Positions 25,696-35,888 of a DNA stretch of 64,000 nt are shown piece after piece. The translations under genes and the position numbers were made by a program. The stretch lies in contig JACJYM010000009.1 of the NCBI GenBank assembly GCA_020636155.1, forward strand, positions 1 through 64,000. The letters run 5' to 3'. Every line of letters begins with the position of its first letter. Within the stretch, counting starts at the first letter, position 1. Below the pieces are notes generated by a model. The model saw only the letters and a list, made by a program, of their open reading frames with translations. It was not told the origin of the DNA and did not search any database. The stretch comes from Lewinellaceae bacterium (lineage in GTDB: Bacteria; Bacteroidota; Bacteroidia; Chitinophagales; Saprospiraceae).

Positions 25696-28236
25696 CTAAC
25701 CTTTCCATTTGTCTATTAAAAATGAATTGTCTTCCTTCTCGTTAAATAATTTCTCAAATTGCTGCACTGCATCGGCAGTGGCTCCACCTTTTTGTAATCC
25801 TGCTTTGAATAGATTAAGATATTGGAGCTTCACCAATGCATTTTTTACATTAAAATATCGAGATGCCAGCTGTGTCAACATCGTGGCTGCAATATTATCG
25901 TTGGTATTCTTTAGATAAGCAGTCATATACTTAAAATAAGTTGGTATCTTAAAATTGTCAATCATCTTAATATTATCCAAATAAAAACCGGACAAATCAG
26001 AGGAACCGTCATTAGAAAGGATGTCTGCCATAGTCAATAACATCTTGCCATCCATCACATTGTGGAGGCCTTTTACCGACTCAATAGTGAGTGGTAGATT
26101 GATCTGTCGCAATTTTAAAATGGCAGCCGCTTTTACTAAATAAGAATTATCATGACCGATATATTGAGCCAATGTTTTTTCAAGAATGGCGTCTGGTTTT
26201 GGCTGAATTCTATCTATAGCTGCGGCTCTTACTCTAGAGTCTGGATCATTTTTAATGATAGAATTTATCTGTTCGTTAAACTTGCCAAGCTTGTCATCAG
26301 GGATCTGTTCTATGGCCTCTCTACGGAAGGTGTAATATGGCTCCTTCAATGCTTGCTCGAGAAGTCCATCACTTAGGTACGCTGATTCAATTTTTGAAAA
26401 TGCCTGAATCCTCTGTATATAGGCATCCCCATACTTATATATGGCCAATAATTCTTCATTGGAATAGACATGATTTACATACATAAGCAAATCGGCCGTT
26501 GCGTCAGGAATGATGGCCACAGGTCTTTCTTTGACTTTTACATCCATATTAAATTCTCTATCCATCATGTCCACATCATAGTAATCTTTTGACCCGTCAG
26601 CATAGATAAGCAGTACGCTTAAAGGAAGGTTGTAAACTGCGAGATTGTGTTCGATATCCTGAGTTTGAGAAAACTGGATATTTAAAATTTTGCCGTCAGG
26701 ATTATAACTGTCAGAAAATTCCAAAACGGGATGCCCTTCAGATAAAAACCATTGGTCAAAAAATGGGCTCATATCAAAACCAGTCACATCTTCAAATGCC
26801 ATGCGAAGTTCGGCGACCTCCACATCGCTGTAGGCATTGTCCACCAGATACTTGTGTAATGCGGCAAAGAAGGCATCATCGCCTACTAGACTTCTGAGCA
26901 TGTGCAAGATAAGCCCACCCTTGTTGTAACTGTGTGCATCAAACATCTTTTCTCTATCGCTGTAATGATAGTCTATCAGTGGGTGAGTTCCTGTCGCTTG
27001 AGCACTATAGAGATATCCGTAAAATTCCGAATATCGGTGGTCTTCGGCTGCTTCATATCCATATTTATGTTCTGCCCATAAGTATTCAGAATAATTGGCA
27101 AAACCCTCGTTCAGTGTGAGATTGGACCAACTCTCGCAGGTCACCAAATCCCCAAACCAGTGATGAAACATCTCATGAGCGACAATGTCGTCATTGTTGT
27201 TATCTGCAAGTGCATATTTATCTTTTTGTATAAAATCGCCAAATACTACGGCAGTGGTATTCTCCATAGCACCAGAAACGAAATCTTTAACTACGATCTG
27301 ACTAAACTTGTCCCACGGATACGGATAATCCAATAATTCTGAGAAAAAACTGAGCATCTCTGGGGTATTGTTAAAAATATCCTTGGCATATTCCTCATAG
27401 TTTTTATCGACATAATAATCTAATTTGATGTTATTCCAGGACTCTGATTGACGTCCAAAATCACCGACGGCTATCATCATCAAATATGGGGCATGAGGCT
27501 TGGTCTGTACCCATCTATCCGTCCTTGTGCCATTGCCATTGTCAACACTCGACACCATCAATCCATTGCTCAATGTTTGATATTTTTTGTCCACTGTGAT
27601 TCTGATATCTTGTGTTGTTTTTTGATTGGGTCTATCTATTGTGGGTACCCATTTTGAGTTATTTTCTGTTTCCCCTTGCGTCCACAACTGTGTTGGTTTA
27701 TCGGGATCCGATCCATCGGGATTAATAAAGAATAATCCCTTATCAGAAGTAATCGCCGCACTTCCTCCGGTCACACTGGGTGTCGCCACATAATCCAAAA
27801 TGACTTTCAACGTATCCTTTCTCGAATAAGATTTGCCTAGGTCAATGTAAATTTGATTACCGTCATATTCGTATTTCAATTCTCGACCATCTGAGCCTGA
27901 CACAGATTTGAATTCAAAATTTTCGGCATCTAGCACACAAATATCCTGCTCAAAAAAGTAGGGAACGAGTGTCAGGGTCGCTTTACCGATGACCATTTGA
28001 TTCTGCCAATTGAATGATACCTCGAGATCAGTATTTATTAATTTAAATTCCTTGGTTGCACTTGCCCGATAAGGGGTAGTATCTACCGGCTCGATGACAT
28101 CATTAGAATTGACAACCAATGTGTCAAAGAACTCATATTCCATCTCTTGTTCTTCCGCATGGGACGTCAAATCTTTTGTTTTGGAGCAAGACGTCATTAT
28201 AACAATGGCAACTATAATGGCTATGTATTTATTCAT
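25696..28236 (-). CDS. M1 family aminopeptidase (lipoprotein)
   Basis: An 846-residue exported zinc aminopeptidase. The signal peptide ends in a lipobox-like IMTSCSK (Cys17), so it is probably a lipoprotein. The substrate-binding GAMENTTAV (about residue 320) and the zinc motif HEMFHHW at residue 354, with the distal Glu in LTLNEGFANY, are the M1 signatures. A helical C-terminal domain (about 600-846) contains HEAT/ARM-like repeats, as in longer M1 enzymes. It removes N-terminal residues from peptides. It lies 28 bases upstream of nothing on its own strand; the esterase gene at 28265 precedes it and may share its transcript. Confidence 0.9.
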   Translation of the reverse strand: MNKYIAIIVAIVIMTSCSKTKDLTSHAEEQEMEYEFFDTLVVNSNDVIEPVDTTPYRASATKEFKLINTDLEVSFNWQNQMVIGKATLTLVPYFFEQDICVLDAENFEFKSVSGSDGRELKYEYDGNQIYIDLGKSYSRKDTLKVILDYVATPSVTGGSAAITSDKGLFFINPDGSDPDKPTQLWTQGETENNSKWVPTIDRPNQKTTQDIRITVDKKYQTLSNGLMVSSVDNGNGTRTDRWVQTKPHAPYLMMIAVGDFGRQSESWNNIKLDYYVDKNYEEYAKDIFNNTPEMLSFFSELLDYPYPWDKFSQIVVKDFVSGAMENTTAVVFGDFIQKDKYALADNNNDDIVAHEMFHHWFGDLVTCESWSNLTLNEGFANYSEYLWAEHKYGYEAAEDHRYSEFYGYLYSAQATGTHPLIDYHYSDREKMFDAHSYNKGGLILHMLRSLVGDDAFFAALHKYLVDNAYSDVEVAELRMAFEDVTGFDMSPFFDQWFLSEGHPVLEFSDSYNPDGKILNIQFSQTQDIEHNLAVYNLPLSVLLIYADGSKDYYDVDMMDREFNMDVKVKERPVAIIPDATADLLMYVNHVYSNEELLAIYKYGDAYIQRIQAFSKIESAYLSDGLLEQALKEPYYTFRREAIEQIPDDKLGKFNEQINSIIKNDPDSRVRAAAIDRIQPKPDAILEKTLAQYIGHDNSYLVKAAAILKLRQINLPLTIESVKGLHNVMDGKMLLTMADILSNDGSSDLSGFYLDNIKMIDNFKIPTYFKYMTAYLKNTNDNIAATMLTQLASRYFNVKNALVKLQYLNLFKAGLQKGGATADAVQQFEKLFNEKEDNSFLIDKWKG

Positions 28237-28264
28237 TCTTCTAAAATTTTGTCAAGTATTTTCT

Positions 28265-29083
28265 TTAATCATTTAAAGTCCAAATTAGTGCTTTTTCCTT
28301 GGTTGCTCTGAAAATGGTATTATGCTTTTCGTTTGGTTCGTCCGAATATTTCCAGCATAATGTTGATGGTGCATTATTTTTTAGACTTTTTTCCACACTT
28401 TGCGTAAATTTTGATATATCCCCCGCACTTGAACCTGCAAACCATAACTTTATCCTTTGCTCAGGAAATTCATGTAAAAGTGAATCCGCATTTTTTGTGA
28501 GATAGTGATCATTCCACCATAATGAAGGATCCATAGCAATGTAAAAATTAAAAGTATTTGGGTTCAAAAAAAATGTTTCCATTACGAAAAGTCCGGCCAA
28601 GGACTCACCTATAATTCCCTTTTTATTAGATATTCTATATTTTTTAGAAATTTCAGGCATTAACTCTTCAGAAATGAATGCTCTAAAATCTTTGGCACCA
28701 TCAGTCATCGGACAAAATTGCCTATCATATTCAGCCTCTGAAAATCCTGTTAAATCCCGTCCTCTTTCTGTATTCTCAATACCTACCAAAATAAATGGTG
28801 GTATTTTATTTTCTAAGATTAGTTTCTCTAATGTGTTCGCAATGTGAGGGAAGTCTTCTTTTATTCCACCATCTGGCATATATAACACAGGAAAACTATC
28901 TAGTGATTCTTGATAATTAGTTGGAGTCCAGATGTTAATGACACGGTCTTCATTTACATATTTTGAAGGTATTGTTAAACTTTCATGTAGGGGAATTGGG
29001 TCATTATAGACCATCCCTTTCTCCTTACAGCTCATTATCAAAGAAATAATGGATAAAAAAAAGATTGCCTTATTCATTGCCAA
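28265..29083 (-). CDS. Alpha/beta-hydrolase esterase (Fes/EstD-like), lipoprotein
   Basis: A 272-residue exported hydrolase. The signal segment ends in IMSCKEK, a lipobox with Cys at about residue 19. The nucleophile elbow is GESLAGL (about residues 159-165), and MDPSLWWND follows, as in the esterase D/ferri-enterobactin esterase-like family. Members hydrolyse carboxyl esters; the substrate is unknown. The second Met (MNKAIFF) may be the true start. It precedes the M1 aminopeptidase gene by 28 bases on the same strand. Confidence 0.8.
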   Translation of the reverse strand: MAMNKAIFFLSIISLIMSCKEKGMVYNDPIPLHESLTIPSKYVNEDRVINIWTPTNYQESLDSFPVLYMPDGGIKEDFPHIANTLEKLILENKIPPFILVGIENTERGRDLTGFSEAEYDRQFCPMTDGAKDFRAFISEELMPEISKKYRISNKKGIIGESLAGLFVMETFFLNPNTFNFYIAMDPSLWWNDHYLTKNADSLLHEFPEQRIKLWFAGSSAGDISKFTQSVEKSLKNNAPSTLCWKYSDEPNEKHNTIFRATKEKALIWTLND

Positions 29084-29275
29084 TTGTTTAATTTAAAAGT
29101 AAAAGTTCATCAATAGCAAAATCTTATTAATTGGATAGTTCCCTCGATTCCTGCCAGCTTGCTATTATCACACAATGTAGCTTAAAAATTGTTTCTCTTG
29201 ATTTCATTAAACATAAATTAACAATTGGCAACAAGGATATCACTCCTTCATAGCGGAAAAACCAGATTTAAAGTT

Positions 29276-29283
29276 TAAATTTG
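29276..29283 (+). promoter_or_regulatory. Candidate -7 element of the S37 peptidase gene
   Basis: TAAATTTG fits TAnnTTTG and stands 38 bases before the ATG at 29322. No clear TTG lies 19-20 bases upstream, so this is tentative. Confidence 0.35.
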
Positions 29284-29321
29284 AGATTTTACTAGTTATT
29301 AAACATTAAAAAATTTGCTGA

Positions 29322-30593
29322 ATGAAGCAGGTGATTCTTACATTTTCGTGGTTATTTTTTGGACTTAATTTGTGGTCACAGGATTCTCTTGAATCTAAAC
29401 TTTTTGATATGTGTGGAGTGAGATTTGAAAAAATAGCGACTGCTGATGGATTTGAGGCAAGCTATAAATTGATGATCAGACAAGATCTCGACCATAAGTA
29501 TCCTGAAAAAGGACAATTTTACCAAAAGGTGTATCTAAACCATCGCAGCTTTGAGGCACCTACTGTACTCATCACGGAAGGGTACAATAGAAATACCAAT
29601 AGAATCTACGAATTGAGTGATTTTTTGGAGGCCAATCAAGTCACCGTTGAACATCGTTTTTTTGGAGAATCTCTTCCCGATTCACTAGAATATAATTACC
29701 TAAATTTCTATCAGGAAACAGCCGATCTACACCATGTCAATGAATTGATGAAAACCATTTATAAAGATGATTTTATCGCCAGCGGCATATCCAAAGGTGG
29801 CACTACGACCATATTTTATCGATATTTCTATCCGGATGACGTGGATGTATCTATCCCTTACGTGGCACCGCTTAATCACGAACTGGAAGAAAAAAGAATT
29901 TATGAATTTCTGGATACCGTAGGCACTCAAGAATGTAGAGATCGGGTTTTTGCTTTTCAAAAAAGACTGCTAAAAAACCGGGATTACAACATTGATAGAT
30001 TGAGATGGTATGCCAAAGGCGCCGGACTAGAATTTACATACATCTCCTTGGCAACGGCTTTTGAATATGCGGTATTGGAGTATCCATTCTCACTTTGGCA
30101 ATGGGGGACGGACTGTGGCGATGTGCCAGATTTTGTGTCGGACAAGGACGATTTAGATCATCTCATCAAAGTATCAGGCATCGATTTTTTCTCAGATCGT
30201 AGCATGACAGATTTTGCCAGTCATTACTACCAATCAGGGACAGAGATGGGATATTATGGATACCAGACCGCAAAATTTAAAGGATTGCTGAAAGAATTAC
30301 CGACCGACCATAATGCCTCAGCGGTCTTTATGCCAAATAAAATGGAAGCAAGTTGGAATGCAGATCTTACAAAAAAAGTGGCTGACTGGGTCAAACGCAA
30401 CGGAAACGAATTTATATTTATCAACGGTCTTAACGACACATGGTCCGCTACAAGAGTGCCTGTTTACAATAATCTAGATGCTCTGTGGTTTAATATGGCG
30501 GGTCAGAGCCATGGTACCGCCAGAATTGCGAATATGACCGATGACGAAAAAACACGGCTAAAGGCCAAAGTTCAAGAATGGTTGGAGAGGTGA
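29322..30593 (+). CDS. S37 family (PS-10) secreted serine peptidase
   Basis: A 423-residue exported peptidase with a signal peptide (residues 1-19). The nucleophile elbow is GISKGG with Ser157. A catalytic Asp in NGLNDTWSAT (about residue 370) and a His in GQSHGTARI (about 393) complete the triad. The oxyanion region VEHRFFGES (about 110-118) is typical of the S28/S37 families. Related enzymes are prolyl tripeptidyl aminopeptidases. It probably works in the periplasm or at the cell surface in peptide nutrition, like the neighbouring M1 enzyme. Confidence 0.82.
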   Translation: MKQVILTFSWLFFGLNLWSQDSLESKLFDMCGVRFEKIATADGFEASYKLMIRQDLDHKYPEKGQFYQKVYLNHRSFEAPTVLITEGYNRNTNRIYELSDFLEANQVTVEHRFFGESLPDSLEYNYLNFYQETADLHHVNELMKTIYKDDFIASGISKGGTTTIFYRYFYPDDVDVSIPYVAPLNHELEEKRIYEFLDTVGTQECRDRVFAFQKRLLKNRDYNIDRLRWYAKGAGLEFTYISLATAFEYAVLEYPFSLWQWGTDCGDVPDFVSDKDDLDHLIKVSGIDFFSDRSMTDFASHYYQSGTEMGYYGYQTAKFKGLLKELPTDHNASAVFMPNKMEASWNADLTKKVADWVKRNGNEFIFINGLNDTWSATRVPVYNNLDALWFNMAGQSHGTARIANMTDDEKTRLKAKVQEWLER

Positions 30594-30607
30594 TTTTCCA
30601 AAATGAT

Positions 30608-30751
30608 ATGGCTTCATCTTTTACTAATTCTCAGATGTTTGAAATTTTAGATGAAGGTACAACTACACCTACTATATTTTGGACACGATTGACTACCAGT
30701 TCATCTCCAACAGTTACATCACAAGTATCAACCCTATTTAGCAGTTATTAA
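30608..30751 (+). CDS. Possible 47-residue small protein
   Basis: An ATG at 30608 opens a 47-codon frame ending TAA at 30749-30751. It is rich in Thr and Ser (13 of its last 29 residues) with no Cys, Lys-rich or membrane segment. It lies between the S37 gene and a strong terminator, which begins 16 bases after its stop. It may be a small protein in the S37 transcript, the remnant of a longer gene, or chance. There is no recognisable family. Confidence 0.25.
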   Translation: MASSFTNSQMFEILDEGTTTPTIFWTRLTTSSSPTVTSQVSTLFSSY

Positions 30752-30766
30752 AATTAAGAATTTGCA

Positions 30767-30791
30767 GGAGCTATTTAAATAGCTCCTTTTT
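30767..30791 (+). terminator. Intrinsic terminator
   Basis: A perfect 20-bp palindrome (GGAGCTAT, loop TTAA, ATAGCTCC) is followed at once by five T. It ends the transcript of the S37 gene, and of the small frame at 30608 if that is real. It insulates the next gene at 30809. Confidence 0.85.
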
Positions 30792-30808
30792 AAAATTTAA
30801 AAAAATAA

Positions 30809-31501
30809 ATGAAACCAATTATAAAAATCTTAACTCCGTTTTTAATTACAGCCTGCATACAATGTTGTATTCAAGACACATCCCACTGTCCACATACTTT
30901 TACATTACCAGTTAGCATTATTCCTGCACAAGAAGTATATAGTTTAGGAGACACAATAAATATTATATCTGAATTCAATGATCAAGTATCGGCATTGACT
31001 ATTGAGAAAAAAGAGGCTGGAACATTTGATATGCATGGAATTAAATGGAAGCCAGCAATCAGCTATTACAAGTTAGATACATTAATTCCAAATAGAGATG
31101 ACCATATCTCTGATTTTAGCAATTTCGCTGAGGTAGAATTATTACTTGGAGATTTACAAATTCATAGATTCAGCTCGCGATTTGAACAAGTATATGGAGA
31201 ATATCAAGAACAAGACCATATATTTAAGTTCTCGTTAAATATTATTCCTAAAAGAAAAGGATTGTATTTTATTGAATTTTCTAGTGATAACGGTGTTGTT
31301 AATATATTTCAAGATTTTCCTGGAGCATGTGATAGAGAGCTTTTCTATGTTAACTTCGATACAAATGAAGGGGCAGAAAATAATTATCACTTGATATTTG
31401 AGTCTCCCGACACATACTGGAATAATATAGAAGGTAGTGGTATTAATAGATATGGTTTTAAATTTAAAGAGCAAGGAGGGTATTGTTTTAGGGTTGAATA
31501 G
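30809..31501 (+). CDS. Hypothetical exported protein, probable lipoprotein
   Basis: A 230-residue protein with a short signal segment ending in ITACIQCC (cysteines at about 16, 19 and 20), so lipidation at one of them is likely. The body is predicted beta-rich, with a single further Cys pair (GACDREL, GGYCFRVE) near the C-terminus that could form a disulfide. No family recognised. It is preceded by the terminator at 30767 and followed by 180 bases without a gene, so it appears to be its own transcription unit. The base composition is more AT-rich than its neighbours, consistent with accessory DNA. Confidence 0.6.
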   Translation: MKPIIKILTPFLITACIQCCIQDTSHCPHTFTLPVSIIPAQEVYSLGDTINIISEFNDQVSALTIEKKEAGTFDMHGIKWKPAISYYKLDTLIPNRDDHISDFSNFAEVELLLGDLQIHRFSSRFEQVYGEYQEQDHIFKFSLNIIPKRKGLYFIEFSSDNGVVNIFQDFPGACDRELFYVNFDTNEGAENNYHLIFESPDTYWNNIEGSGINRYGFKFKEQGGYCFRVE

Positions 31502-31680
31502 CATACTTACTCCTTACTATTTTTATAAAAGATTTCTAGGTTTTTGGTTTAGTCGATTTGAGAATCTCAATTGGTTAAGATTGTGTATTCATTTTATTTT
31601 AACCCTCTTTTCTATGTATCAATACTTCATAAGCTGCCATTATTTTTTCACCTTTGTGCGATAAGAAGAAATGTGACATT

Positions 31681-33519
31681 ATGCAGTACCTTTCATTAGA
31701 ACACGTATCAAAATCATACGGAGAAAAAGTCCTTTTTTCTGACATCGATTTATCTATATCAAAAGGACAAAAAATAGCATTAATTGCAAAAAACGGTACT
31801 GGCAAGACGACCCTCCTCCGAGTGATAGCTGGTATAGATGGCGTCGAAGGTGAAAATGCCAGCATCCAAATATCCAAAGAGATAAAAACCGCTTTTCTCA
31901 TGCAAAACCCAGATTTAGATCCGGAAGCAACGGCCATCGATGCCATTTTCGACTCTAAAAATCCTGCACTCCAAGCCATAAGAAAATATGAAGAAGCATT
32001 GATATTAAATGATCAAGCCCAAATTCAAAAAAACATGCTCCTGCTCGATGACTTGAAGGCCTGGGACATTGAGGCTAAGTCCAAAGAAATCATGTACAAG
32101 CTTAAGATTACCAACATGGAGCAGAAGGTGGGTACCATGTCGGGCGGTCAACAAAAAAGGTTGGCTCTTGCTCGAATACTTATCGATGAGCCCGACTTTT
32201 TTATCCTCGATGAGCCCACTAACCATCTCGATCTCGACATGATAGAATGGCTCGAAGAATACCTCGCCAAAAGCTCGCTAACCCTGTTCATGGTGACCCA
32301 CGATAGATATTTTCTTGACAAAGTGTGCAACGAAATCATCGAACTAGAAGGCGGCAAACTGTACACTTATCGGGGTTCCTACAAGGATTATTTAGAAAAA
32401 AAAGCACTGCGTATCGCCAATGATGCGGCCAATCTGGATAAAGCTAAAAAACTATTTTCGAGAGAACTCGAATGGATGCGACGACAGCCTCAGGCTCGAG
32501 GCACCAAAGCCAAGTCAAGAATTGATGATTTCTACGAGCTAAAAGCTGAAGTATCAGGTCACTCTCAAGACAAAGCCATGAATATCAAGCTACTGACAAC
32601 AAGATTGGGCTCTAAAATCGTCGAACTCCACAATGTAAATAAAGCTTTCGGAGAAGTCCCCATCGTTGAAAACTTGAGTTATAAATTCAAGAAAGGAGAA
32701 AAACTTGGAATTATCGGTGCCAATGGAACAGGAAAATCCTCTCTGATAAAACTCATCACAGAAGAACTAAAACCTGATACCGGAAAGGTGATCATCGGAG
32801 AGACCGTGGTGTTTGGTCACTATTCACAAGAGGGATTGATTCCTGACAATGATAAAATGGTCATAGACGTCGTCAGGGACATCGCCGAATATTTGCCTCT
32901 CGAAAAAGGTCTAAAAATCAGCGCAGAGCAACTTCTCGAACGCTTTCTTTTTCCTCGGCATCAGCATAGGGTCTATTTTTCACAATTGAGTGGTGGCGAA
33001 AAAAGACGCTTATATTTGCTCACCATCCTCATGAAAAATCCAAATTTTCTTATTCTGGACGAGCCGACTAATGACCTCGATATTCCTACGTTGAATGTTT
33101 TGGAAGATTATTTGGCGGAGTATTCGGGTTGTCTCATTATCGTCACCCACGACCGCTATTTTATGGACAAACTGGTGGATCATCTTTTTGTCCTAGAGGG
33201 TGGCTGCCAGATTAGAGATTATAATGGAAATTATTCAGACTATCGGGCAGAGAGAAAACAATTGATGAAAGAATCAGAGTCTGCTCAGAAACCAACCGAA
33301 ATAAAGGAAACAAAACTGGCTTATGCTGATAGTAAAGCCATTAAACAACTCGAAAGAGCCATTCAAAATCTTGAAAAACGCAAGCAAGAAATAAATGAAA
33401 TGTTTAATGATGCCAGCCTTAGTATTGACAAAATCACGGAGCTAGGATCTGAACTCAATAAGATAAATGAAGAGATAGAAGCCAAAGAAATGGAGTGGCT
33501 AGAAAAAATGGAACAATAA
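31681..33519 (+). CDS. ABC-F family ATPase (Uup-like)
   Basis: A 612-residue soluble tandem ATPase without membrane segments. The two Walker A motifs (KNGTGKTT, GANGTGKSS), two signatures (MSGGQQKRLALAR, LSGGEKRRLY) and two DEPTN-containing Walker B motifs are intact. The linker carries the charged ABC_tran_Xtn helices, and the C-terminal 80 residues form a coiled coil as in Uup. ABC-F proteins act on ribosomes or, for Uup, on ribosome/DNA quality control. The ATG at 31681 gives the usual MQYLSLEHVSKSYG start; a longer upstream start is unlikely. Confidence 0.9.
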   Translation: MQYLSLEHVSKSYGEKVLFSDIDLSISKGQKIALIAKNGTGKTTLLRVIAGIDGVEGENASIQISKEIKTAFLMQNPDLDPEATAIDAIFDSKNPALQAIRKYEEALILNDQAQIQKNMLLLDDLKAWDIEAKSKEIMYKLKITNMEQKVGTMSGGQQKRLALARILIDEPDFFILDEPTNHLDLDMIEWLEEYLAKSSLTLFMVTHDRYFLDKVCNEIIELEGGKLYTYRGSYKDYLEKKALRIANDAANLDKAKKLFSRELEWMRRQPQARGTKAKSRIDDFYELKAEVSGHSQDKAMNIKLLTTRLGSKIVELHNVNKAFGEVPIVENLSYKFKKGEKLGIIGANGTGKSSLIKLITEELKPDTGKVIIGETVVFGHYSQEGLIPDNDKMVIDVVRDIAEYLPLEKGLKISAEQLLERFLFPRHQHRVYFSQLSGGEKRRLYLLTILMKNPNFLILDEPTNDLDIPTLNVLEDYLAEYSGCLIIVTHDRYFMDKLVDHLFVLEGGCQIRDYNGNYSDYRAERKQLMKESESAQKPTEIKETKLAYADSKAIKQLERAIQNLEKRKQEINEMFNDASLSIDKITELGSELNKINEEIEAKEMEWLEKMEQ

Positions 33520-33541
33520 AATTTTTTAAATAGAAAAACAA

Positions 33542-35230
33542 ATGAAGCAAATTATAGAGTGTGTCCCTAATTTCAGCGAGGGAAGAGACATGAATATCAT
33601 AAAGCAGATTACCGATGCTATAGAATCAGTAGATGGGGTAAAATTATTGAACGTAGATCCTGGAAAAGCCACGAATAGAACTGTGGTTACTTTTGTAGGA
33701 GAACCCAATCCCGTAGTACAAGCTGCCTATCTCTCTATAAAGAAAGCGGCTGAACTCATTGACATGAGTAAACACAAGGGCGAACATCCACGTATGGGAG
33801 CTACCGATGTATGTCCTCTCATCCCCATTGCCAATATCAGCATGGATGAGGTCGTAGAATATGCCAAAAAACTAGGTGAAATAGTTGGAAACGAACTTGA
33901 TATTCCATTTTATCTGTATGAATCGGCAGCATCCAAACCCGAAAGAAAAAACTTGGCCACTGTAAGAGCAGGAGAATATGAGGGCTTAAAAGAAAAATTG
34001 GCAAAACCGGAATGGAAGCCGGATTATGGTCCTGCCGTTTTCAACGCAAAATCCGGTGCAACAGCCATAGGTGCCAGAGATTTCTTAGTCGCTTACAATG
34101 TCAATCTGAATACCAAATCAGAGAGAAGAGCCAATTCTGTGGCATTTGATGTGAGAGAAAAAGGAAGAATCAAGCGTGAAGGAAATCCCATTACCGGAAA
34201 AATTATCAATGATGAAAATGGAGAGCCAGTAAGAGAACCCGGTATGTGTAAAGCTGTGAAGGCCATAGGATGGTACATCGAGGAATATGGATTAGCGCAG
34301 ATATCCATGAACCTTACAGATATCAATATCACACCCGTACATGTAGCATTTGAGGCATGTAGAACCAGTGCCAATCACCGTGGTCTCAGAGTTACAGGAT
34401 CAGAAATTGTGGGTTTAATACCTAAGAAAGTGCTTTTGGACGCCGGGAAATTTTTTCTCGAAAAGCAACAACGCAGCACCGGAGTTTCTGAAGAAGAATT
34501 GATGCATATCGCCATTAAATCACTAGGCCTTGACGAATTGGCTCCTTTTAATCCAAAAGAGAGGGTCATTGAATTCATGCTTGAAGATGATCAAGCTAAA
34601 AAACTCGTCGACCTAAATTTAAAGCAATTTGCTGACGAAACTGCTTCAGAGTCCATGGCTCCCGGAGGTGGAAGTATCAGTGCTTATTATGGCTCTCTTG
34701 GTGCTGCACTAGCTACTATGGTCGCCAATCTAAGTGCCAATAAAAGAGGCTGGGATCACCGCTTACCTGAATTTTCGGCCGTCGCCAAAAAAGGACAAAT
34801 GTTAAAAGACCAGCTATTATACCTTGTGGATGAAGACACCAAAGCCTTTAATGGCATCATCGACGCGGTCAGGATGCCAAAAGTCACGGATGAAGAAAAA
34901 GCAGCAAGAAATGAAGCCATGAATTCTGCCACAAAATATGCCATTGAAGTGCCTCTATCGGTGATGTCAAGATCTGTTGAAATCATGACGCTTGCCATGG
35001 AAATGGCTAAAAATGGCAATCAAAACTCAATATCGGACGCTGGAGTTGCGGCCATTGGAGCACTGGCTGCAGTAGAAGGTGCTTATCTCAATGTCATGAT
35101 TAATTGTGATGGTTTTGCTGATCAGGAATATGTCAGTTCAGTGACTCGGAAGGCTGAAGAACTCCTGCGAGCAGCACGAGAATCAAAGGAAGAAATTTTT
35201 CAATATTGCTTAAGTGTAATTAAAAAATAA
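33542..35230 (+). CDS. ftcD: Glutamate formimidoyltransferase/formimidoyltetrahydrofolate cyclodeaminase
   Basis: A 562-residue fusion enzyme of histidine degradation. The N-terminal formiminotransferase (about residues 1-325) opens with IIECVPNFSEGRD and contains HKGEHPRMGATDV. The C-terminal cyclodeaminase (about 350-562) contains APGGGSISA. It transfers the formimino group of formiminoglutamate to tetrahydrofolate and then deaminates it to methenyl-THF. The fusion is usual in Bacteroidota. The other hut genes (hutH, hutU, hutI) are not in the window, so it is separated from its pathway. It begins 22 bases after the ABC-F gene. Confidence 0.93.
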   Translation: MKQIIECVPNFSEGRDMNIIKQITDAIESVDGVKLLNVDPGKATNRTVVTFVGEPNPVVQAAYLSIKKAAELIDMSKHKGEHPRMGATDVCPLIPIANISMDEVVEYAKKLGEIVGNELDIPFYLYESAASKPERKNLATVRAGEYEGLKEKLAKPEWKPDYGPAVFNAKSGATAIGARDFLVAYNVNLNTKSERRANSVAFDVREKGRIKREGNPITGKIINDENGEPVREPGMCKAVKAIGWYIEEYGLAQISMNLTDINITPVHVAFEACRTSANHRGLRVTGSEIVGLIPKKVLLDAGKFFLEKQQRSTGVSEEELMHIAIKSLGLDELAPFNPKERVIEFMLEDDQAKKLVDLNLKQFADETASESMAPGGGSISAYYGSLGAALATMVANLSANKRGWDHRLPEFSAVAKKGQMLKDQLLYLVDEDTKAFNGIIDAVRMPKVTDEEKAARNEAMNSATKYAIEVPLSVMSRSVEIMTLAMEMAKNGNQNSISDAGVAAIGALAAVEGAYLNVMINCDGFADQEYVSSVTRKAEELLRAARESKEEIFQYCLSVIKK

Positions 35231-35321
35231 TAACCGACCAAGTCCATGATAATTTGGATATACAGGCGATATAAAAAAGCATATTAGCCTAATTTTTGAT
35301 AAACAAACAATATTAATACCC

Positions 35322-35888
35322 ATGAAAATAAAATACAATGCACCGGTTACTCTGAGCTTTTCGCTGATTTGTACGGTCATCTTTATTTTGAATAAGTATT
35401 TTCTACCTGGATTGATGAATCTGTTTATTTTGGATCCCAATCAACCACTCAATGCATTAGGAATATTCAAGTTGTTTTCTCATGTTTTCGGTCATATAAG
35501 TGTCGAACATCTCATAGGGAATCTCACATTCATACTCCTTCTTGGCCCTATTGCAGAGGAAAAATACGGATCCAAAAATTTGTTTCTCATGATTATGTTT
35601 ACCGCTTTAGTCACGGGGATATTAAATTATTTTATCTTCTCTAGCGGACTTATGGGTGCCAGTGGTATTGTATTTATGCTTATTTTATTGGTTTCATTTA
35701 CCAATGTCAAGAGTGGAGAAATACCGCTCAGTTTTATTTTGGTCGCTTTACTTTTTTTGGGAAAAGAGGTACTCAACGCATTGGGCGAGGATCAAGTTTC
35801 TCAATTTTCTCACATTATTGGTGGGCTGTGTGGCGCTATTTTTGGATTTGTATTGAATAAAAATAAAAGAGGCACTGCCATCAATTGA
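35322..35888 (+). CDS. Rhomboid-family intramembrane serine protease
   Basis: A 188-residue membrane protein with six predicted helices, the minimal rhomboid core. The catalytic Ser114 lies in GLMGASGIVF (GxSG) and His164 in FSHIIGGLCGAIFGF (H-x3-G-x3-G). The N-terminal loop carries HISVEHLIGNL, the H-x3-N-type oxyanion element (HLIGN). It cleaves transmembrane substrates; the target is unknown. It is convergent with the ECF sigma gene, and a shared hairpin overlaps its last codons. Confidence 0.85.
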   Translation: MKIKYNAPVTLSFSLICTVIFILNKYFLPGLMNLFILDPNQPLNALGIFKLFSHVFGHISVEHLIGNLTFILLLGPIAEEKYGSKNLFLMIMFTALVTGILNYFIFSSGLMGASGIVFMLILLVSFTNVKSGEIPLSFILVALLFLGKEVLNALGEDQVSQFSHIIGGLCGAIFGFVLNKNKRGTAIN

